Assembly: GCA_009760885.1 (NCBI GenBank)
Contig: CM019721.1
Location: 16,726,196-16,790,195 of the forward strand
Length of the DNA: 64,000 nt
From: Achatina immaculata
Taxonomy: Eukaryota; Mollusca; Gastropoda; Stylommatophora; Achatinidae
Reading direction: 5' to 3'
Under the pieces are notes generated by a model. That model ran no database searches and was not told where the DNA came from. It saw only the letters and a list, made by a program, of their open reading frames with translations. Below, piece by piece: positions 52,501-61,500 of this stretch (within the stretch, counting starts at the first letter, position 1; every line of letters begins with the position of its first letter). The position numbers and the translations under genes are program-made.

Positions 52501-55500
52501 TCTTTGGCCTGCGTAGCCAATTCATCTGGTGTCATCTCTTCCTGTACAGCCATCAGGATTTCGAAACGGTTCTTCACTTCTATACCGTATTGTTCTGGTA
52601 TATTTGTAAGGTCAAAGCGGAGTGGTCTTGATCCCATAACTATCTTTTTTATCTTTATCTTCATGTCTGCTATTAATAACTCATGGTCCGTGTCACAATA
52701 AGCACCTGGTAAAGTTTTTGCTGATGTTATGCTTGACCTCCACCTTCTCTGCACTAAAATGTAATCTATTTGATTCCTGGTTTTCCCATCAGGTGATGTC
52801 CATGTGTAAAGTCTTCTTGGATGTTGTTTAAAAAGTGTGTTAGCGATCATTAGCTCATTTTCCATGCAAAACGCCATTAGATTGTCACCTGCCTCATTTC
52901 TATGTCCTATGCTAAATTTCCCTACAACATGTCCTTCATCTTCTGCTCTTTCTGTACCAATTTTTGCATTAAAATCACCCATTATAAATACAATATCATT
53001 TTTCCGTACCTGGTCTATTGTCATTTGCAGTGTGTTATAAAAATGTTCTACTTCATCTTCTTCTGCTGCTGATGTAGGTGCATATATCTGGATGATTGTT
53101 ACATTTCTAGGAGTGCCCTTAAGTCTGATTGTGAGGATTCTATCACTTACTGGATTGTAACCTAGTAATGCTTTTGATGTTGATTTGTCCAAGTAAAAAG
53201 ACACTCCATTCTTTCCTCCTAATTCTCCGCCAGAATATATAAATATATTATCATTCTCGCTCTTAAAGTGTCCTGATCCTTTCCATTGATGTTTGCAGAT
53301 TCCCAAAATGTGTATCCCCATTCTTTTCATCTCATCACTTATTATTTGATACTTTCCCTCATACATACTTCTTACATTCCATGTTCCTACTCATTTTTCT
53401 TTTTAGTTTGATACAGGGGTTTTCCTTAGTAGCACCGTCAGGATTTCATCCATCATCACAATTACTAGTACCGACCTCTGCCTCACACTCTTTCTCGGTG
53501 TTAAAATTAGATCTGTCTGGCCTGGGGGACTTGCCACCAGATCTTTCTCCTATCTGACTTTCCTTGTTGCTGTTTGGGTTTCTTAGTATATTTCCAGAAG
53601 ATAGTTTACCATTGCTTTCATTCCGGGCAGTGACTGTACTAGTCAATGATAGTAGCCATAGTATTCATATGAATTTATATTTTATCTTCTCTCCCTATTT
53701 CTTTGTCCTGTGTGTTTTTGTATGTTTAAAGTTCACACTGAAATGTCACAACTGTGTGCTTGTTAAGTAATAAAGCTGTTCCTACTTTTTTCTTTTATAT
53801 ATTTTGTTATCAAAGCTTTATTGCAGTGGCTTCGTGTATAGTTATATACTTAGTTTTATATACTTATACACTAATTATTTGTGTGTTAACAAATAACCAG
53901 GTCCATACAAATCTGGTTATATAAGAGCAGACAGAAATGAATAGGAAGATGGACAAGACAAAACAGGGTCAACAATTTTGAAGCTTGGTAACAATTATTT
54001 GACTTTAAAAGATGTTATTTGAGGGGCTTCTGCTCAAATGAAGCACTAGATCTCTTCTATATATGCTAGGCAGACCATAGAAACTTGAGGAACAGGAGTA
54101 CATAAGTTTATAATCATATGTACAAATACAAACAGCATCACTGCAAGTGAGATTCTGATGCAGTTAAAGATAACAGTAAGAACAAGCTTTGTCTAATAAC
54201 AACAGCTTTCATCTTCATCAAACAATATCAATTAGAAACAAAGAGAGAGCAAGTGCCATAAGTCAGCAAAGGAAAATTTTGAAATTTTAAAACTAATTTC
54301 GTAGCTTAACTTTGTGAAGCTAGTGTAACATCTAGAACACATTCATTTTTTTGTTTTCAGAGCATACCTTAACTGCCATTTCTTTCTCCTTCTCTTCCTC
54401 AGCCTCTGCCTTATTGGCTTCAATCCTCTTTCTATCTTCTTCATCCAGCTCTTCGCCCATCTGTGCATTTTCAAGTTTGGTGTCATCTGAAGTAGGATTC
54501 TCAGGTGTCTGGGGAGATACGATTTATCTTGAAAATATCATTATCATATTTTCACTGGAGGTGGGGGTTGGTGTTCTATGGTTTGCAGAAACTGCATACA
54601 GCACATGCTATATGCATAAAAATATGGTGCACATGGGCTTTTTCTAAAAGTAAGATAAAAAAGGACAAGAAAATAAGCTAAAAAAAATTCATAAACCACT
54701 TATCTATGAAGAAATATAATGTCTGTGGAGGTTCACTAGGAAAGGAATCAAACTAAATAATAAAGAACTTATGGCATAAGATGAAACTGAGAAATAAAAG
54801 AGAAAAAGTCAATGGAATGGCAACAAAAGGAGATCTCAAACGATATGAAAATAGGTTTAACAAACACCTGCACATTCAATACAAAAAAAAGCATGCTAGG
54901 GAAACCATTAGTTTTGGCACATCCTGATCACAGAAATTCCAGCGAATTGGCCAGTCTACTAGTCTACTTCTTATAGGTTATTCAGAAAAAACCTCACTTC
55001 AAAACTATCAGACAATAGCATGAAGTTGAAACACGACATATCTTGCTGAAAAATTATGCACTCCATTCTACTAATATAACTAATTTTTTCTTCCAATGAA
55101 GTCATTATGGTGTAGGGTTAAGTTTCTCTTATACAGAGAACTTTCAGTTTAAGTAATAGATCCTGCACAGTTGTCGCACTATTTGAACTGCCCTATGTGA
55201 TGTTCAATGGCACAGGAAGGATGCAAGATGTAAGATTTAGTTATACAGTATGTAAAACAGCTGGTTCCAGCACAAGTGAAATGTTTGCTGAAGCTTTTCA
55301 CACAAAATTTTTTAGTCTTATTATCAATGCATTTCAAAAGCATGGGATAAGAGAAGTGTATATCTTGTTCAAGTTTGTTAAAAAGTAACTGAGTAGATGA
55401 AGAAAGTATTATTATTATGTGCTATGCAGGATAGAGTTGGTGATCATGCTTCTTTATCCTATGTGTTCTTGTTAATTCCAATCAATGTAGATGCTTTTCT

Positions 55501-58500
55501 TTTTCTATGCCACTTGGTCAGTACATTGAGATATTTTTCTCTTGACCTTCCTCTCTTTGTTTTTCAGTTGAATTTTTCAGTCATTACTAAATTCTCTGTC
55601 TCCTCACATCATGTCCAAGAAATTTTAACTGCCTATTTCATATCATTTTAACTAGATTCTATTCTTCTGCAGTAAAACTTCTTTGATGACCTTTTCATTC
55701 ATTTTTCTGTCTGTCCAAGGTATTTGTTGCATCTTTCTTCAAAATCACATCTCTGTTGCTTGCAATCTCTTTGACATCTTTTTTTTAACAGCCCAAGTTT
55801 CACAACCTTATAGCAATATTGGTTCTATATAGCACCATAATTCTCTTTTCCTCACTTATAGGGACATCTTATTTGTTAGTATCTGTCACAAAAAAACTGC
55901 TTTTATCTGACCTATCTGTGATTTTATTTCATTTGTGCACCTGCAATCAGCTGTTATTGCTTTTCTGAGGTAAATGAATTTATATACTTGTGTCAGTGTC
56001 TTCCTATTTGAAAGGATGTTGTGCTGTGGTATTTTTACTCTTTTTGATATTAAGATTATTTTTGTCTTGTTGGTGTTTAGTTCTAAACATCTTTTACTGC
56101 TCCCTTCAATAATCTTAATACATAGCAAAAAATAAGATAATTTTACTTGGTAATAAGATATTCAAGACAGCAAAATACACTGTGAAAAAAAAAAAACCAG
56201 CACTGACTGATGATGTAATGTGTAACACCCAAGCTGTCCTTTCTGTTAGTGCATTGTATTAACTGAATTTCTGTTCACATTATCAAATTTTTTAGTTGAA
56301 TTTGCTGAGATCACATTATTCAAGTCTGCACTAAACATAGGTCACATTATTCGAATCTGCACTAAACATAGGTCACATTATTCAAGTCTGCACTAAACAT
56401 AGGTCACATTATTCAAGTCTGCACTAAACATAGGTCACATTATTCAAATCTGCACTAAACATAGGTCACATTATTCAAGTCTGCACTAAAAACAAATGCC
56501 TAAGGAAAATACTTGGCATCAAGTGGAATGAATTCAAGAACAATGCAGAGATAAGACAGATGACTGAACAACAACCAGTCTCACGGGTGATCAGGAAAAG
56601 GAGATGGACATATGTTGGTCACTTGATGAGAAGAAATGATCAGAGAATCCCAAAACAAGCTATCAAGTGGAACACAACAGGCCGAAGAAAAAGGGGCAGA
56701 CCGCGTGAAACTCTGAAGAGGACATTATTAAGAGAGGCCAAGTTAACAGGCATAAAATCCTTTGTTGAGGTTGAAAGACTCGCCGAAGACAGGAAAAATT
56801 GGCGAACTACTTTGCGAGCCCTATGTGACGTCTAACGGCACGGGAAGGATATAAGAAGATATATAAGATATAAGATAAGATACTGAAAATATAATGAGGA
56901 ATGTTAGGGAAGATGTAGACAAAGAATATTACGATGCCAAAACAATTGGAGGTTATGAAATACCAGAGATTAGATATGCTGATGACACAGTATTACTGTC
57001 CACAACACAAAAAGGAATGGAAAAACTAAATATGTCAGTCCGTAAGAACAGCAAAGAGCAAAACCTCTATCTTAATGCAAAGAAAACTAAATTGATGACA
57101 GCTGTCAAAAAAAAAAGCAAGTGAAATATGTATCAATGAGGAAAAGTTGGATGAGGTGGAGAGTTTTGAATATCTTGGATTTTTACTAACTAATAATGAA
57201 GATACAATGAGGGAAATTAAAAGGAGGACATCTATCGCTCTTCAGAAAGTAAAACAACTAAAGAATCTGTGGAGAGGAACAGACAAAACTACAAAAATAA
57301 GATTTTTAAGGGGATGCATCATTACCATTGCAACATATGTCTATAAGACCTGAACACTTAACAAAACAGCTGAGAAATACATAAATGCCTTTGAATGTAA
57401 ATGCTACAGAAGAGTTCTTCATATATCATGGACACAGAATAGAACAAATATATCCATACTACAAGAACTTAATATTGAAGAAGGCTGGCTAGTAAAGAGG
57501 ATTAAACAGAAAAAAATTAAATATTTTGGACACATTAAATTTAGAGAAGACTGTCTTGGACATGGAATATGAGTTATTAATAGCAGACATGGAGATAAAG
57601 ACAAAAAAGACAGTTACGGGATCAAGACAACTCCGCTTTGATCTTACAAAAACACCAGAACAATACGGTATAGAAGTGAAGAACCGTTTCGAAATACTGA
57701 TGGCTGTACAGGAGGAGAAGACGCCAGATGAATTGGCTACACAGGCCAGAGATATCTTAATAACAACAGCTAAAGACATGGTTCTAGTAAAGAAAACACA
57801 AAAGAATGGATGGATTACAGCAGGTACACTAGAACTGATAAAACAACGTAAAGAATTGAAGATGCAGTGGAAAGTGACAAACAATAACAAAGAGGAATAT
57901 AAAACTTTTTAAAAAAAAGTACGAAGAAACATAAAAAAAGAAAAAAAAAATACATACAAGATTGTTGTGAAAGAATAGAAGAACATCAGAAGTGTGGAAT
58001 AGATAGTGAAATGTTTAAAGAAATGAAGACATTGACCAGAAATGTCACACCTAAGTTAAATGTAATTTGTGATGAGATGGGGAATACCTTGACAGAGACA
58101 GAGGAAATTCTAGAAAGATGGAAGGAATATTGCAGAGGAATGTATGAAACAACCGACTGTGAAAGCAGAAATCTACAGTGTGAATTATTATTGGAGGAGA
58201 AAGAACCCGAGCCGACAATAGAATAAGTTTTATGGGCAATAAAGAATCTGAAAAATGGTAAATCACCAGGATGTGATGAGATAACAGCTGAACCTATTAA
58301 AGTAGGAGGAAAGGAATGTGCAACAGTCTATCATGCACTATGTAAAAAGATATGGCATTCTGGTATTTGGTCAAAAGAATGGAAAAGAACTGTATTCATA
58401 CCACTGCCAAAAAAGGGTAACCTGAAATTATGCACAAACTACAGAACTGTTGCCCTGATTAGTCATGCCAGTAAAATTCTGTTAAAAATCATAATGGGTA

Positions 58501-61500
58501 GACTTCGTAAGAAAATAGAAGAAGAAGTCAGTATGGTCCAAGCTGGCTTCAGGCAAGGAAGAGGATCAAGAGATCATATATTCAATAGAAGATTAATAAT
58601 AGAGAAATGCAGAGAGTTTAATGTGAATCTATATTTATCCTTTATAGACTACTCAAAGGCATTTGATTGTGTACAACACAAGAAACTTTGGGAAATAATG
58701 GAAAAAATGGGATTTCCAACACATTTGATACAATTATCATCACTGCTGTATCTAGACCAACAAGCAGCAGTAAGAATAAATGATGAAACAACAACTTGGT
58801 TTGACATAAAACAAGGGGTCCGTCAGGGGTGCATACCTTACATATTTAACTTGTATACTGAAAATATAATGAAGAATGTTAGAGAAGATGTAGACAAAGA
58901 ATATTACAATGCCATAATAATTGGAGGTTATGAAATACCAGAGATTAGATATGCTGATGACACAGTATTACTGTCCACAACACAAAAAGGAATGGAAAAA
59001 CTAAATATGTCAGTCCGTAAGAACAGCAAAGAGCAAAACCTCTATCTTAATGCAAAGAAAACTAAATTGATGACAACTGACAAAACAAACAAGGCAGCTG
59101 AAATATGTACCAATGAAGAAAAACTGGAAGAAGTGGAGAGCTTTGAATATCTTGGATCACTACTAACTAGTAATGGAGATACAATGAGGGAAATTAAAAG
59201 AAGGACATCTATCGCTCTTCAGAAAGTAAAACAAATAAAGAATCTGTGGAGAGGAGCAGACAGAACCACAAAAATAAGATTTTTAAGGGCATGCATCTTT
59301 CCCATCACAACATATGCCTGTGAGACCTGGACACTTATCAAAACGGCTGAGAAACTCATAAATGTCTTTGAATGTAAATGCTACAGAAGAGTTCTTCAAA
59401 TATCATGGACACAAAAAAGAACAAATATATCCATACTACAAGAACTTAATATTGGAGAAGGCTGGCTAGTAAAGAGGATTAAAGAGAGAAAACTTAAGTA
59501 TTTTGGACACATTAAACAACATGATAATCTAGATAAGACCGTCTTGGAAAGGTACATAATGGGAAAAAGAAAGAGAGGAAGACTGAGGCGAAGATGGCTG
59601 CAAGACATTGTTGATGATCTGCAAATGGATGCATCAGCAGCAGGCCATCTTGCTCACAACTGAGAGGCCTACATGAGTGCTGCTTGGGAGACAAAGTTCC
59701 ACAAGGGAAATGCAAATGAATGAATGAATGTTTTGGAAGGATACATAATGGGAAAAAGAAAGTGAGGAAGACCAAGGCGAAGATAAGACATTGTTGATGA
59801 CCTGTGAATGGGTGAATCGGCAGTTGGGCATCTTGCTTACCTACAGGAGAACTGTTAAGGAGGCAAAGTTCTACAAGGGACATGCAAATGACTGACTGAC
59901 TGAATGTTTCCATATCATTCCCGCACCTCCTCCCTCAACAAAACAATTGATGTGATCTACTTAAAATTACTGTTCTGTCACAAACATTCCCAAAACTTTA
60001 AATAAAACATACATGAAATCAAAGGCACTGTTTTATAATACCTGCATAGTCTTCTCTGCCTCTGCCTGAATGTCCATATCAAAAAAGTTCATCACAGGGC
60101 ACTCGCTCAGACTGGCAACATGGAACTTCTGTCCTAGCCACTGGCATGACAATAATCCATCACATCCCTGCTGTGAAAAACAGTTCAAAACTGACTCTGC
60201 AACGTGCTTGTAGTTTGATGCTTTCTTCAAATCATTAATAAGGGAGGCCAGTCGTTCAGGCATCGTGTCAGTCACCTGCAGCTGTAAAAATATTAGTTGT
60301 ATGCCAATAAAACAACTGTTACATGAAGACAATTTGATTTATAACAGAAACTGTTCGATGGCTAAAGATCAGACAGATCAGTTTCTTTAAATGTGAAGAA
60401 AAAAGCAAAACAAACCTTGAAAAATTCTCTCCTTATAGGCACTTCATAACTGGCATCAACATAGCTCTGGGGAATGTTGAGCAGAATTAAAGCTGAGAGA
60501 ATGATAATCCGTTCTGCAAGAAGAAAATCTGGTTTCTCTTTTTCACAGAGCTCTTTTGCTTGGTTGATCAGACTGAAATTACTGAACACAAAATTGACTG
60601 ATTTTAGCAAACAATAAAAATATTAGTCATCACCAGTTACAATAAAACTCCTTTAATACTTTCACTCTTATTTTAAACATAAAAAAGACAGAGACTATGG
60701 TTATATCTAAGAAAAAGAATCCACCAGCATGCAGTATAAAATTAAACGGAACTATTCTAAAGCAGGTGCAGAAATTCAAATACCTTGGAGCAGTAATAAC
60801 TTCAGATGGGAAATGCAAAACAGAAATTAGAAACATATTAACCAACACATCCTTATCAATGAATGTTAGAAAACAAGTCCTAAAATGCTATATTGCACCT
60901 ATATTGTTATATGGGAGTGAATCATGGACAATAGGCAAGTCTGCACAAAAATCATTGGAAGCAGCAGAAATGTGGTTTATTAGAAGAATGTTGCAAATCC
61001 CCTGGACAGCAAAAATAACTAATGAAGAATGTATGAGAGGAGCTGGAGAGACAAAAAACATTGTCAAAAAGATAAGAGAGAGATACTTTCATAGGACATG
61101 TAATGAGAAGAGGAAGCATTGAAAATATTATAACAACAGGAAAAATAGAAGGAAGAAGATCAAGAGGAAGATCAAGAGAAATGATACTAGACAGTCTGAC
61201 GGGATGGTGTGAGAGGAGATCACCAACTGAGCTGATGGCCTGCATGAAGGATCGTGTACTCTGGAGAAGCATAATAGGCAATGCCAGTCGGCACAGCACC
61301 TGATGATGATGATGAGATATCATTTTTTTTCTTGAACTTTCCTCTGTTACTCAGAACTAAAGGAAAACTCTCCTTACAGAAGTACAGTAAATAAAATAAG
61401 AAACCTTTCATTGTCTCAAGGAAGAGTAACAGAGACTCCTTTGGTATCACATGTTATGTGACACACTCTTCTTATGTGTTCCATGGTTCTAGCCTCATTT

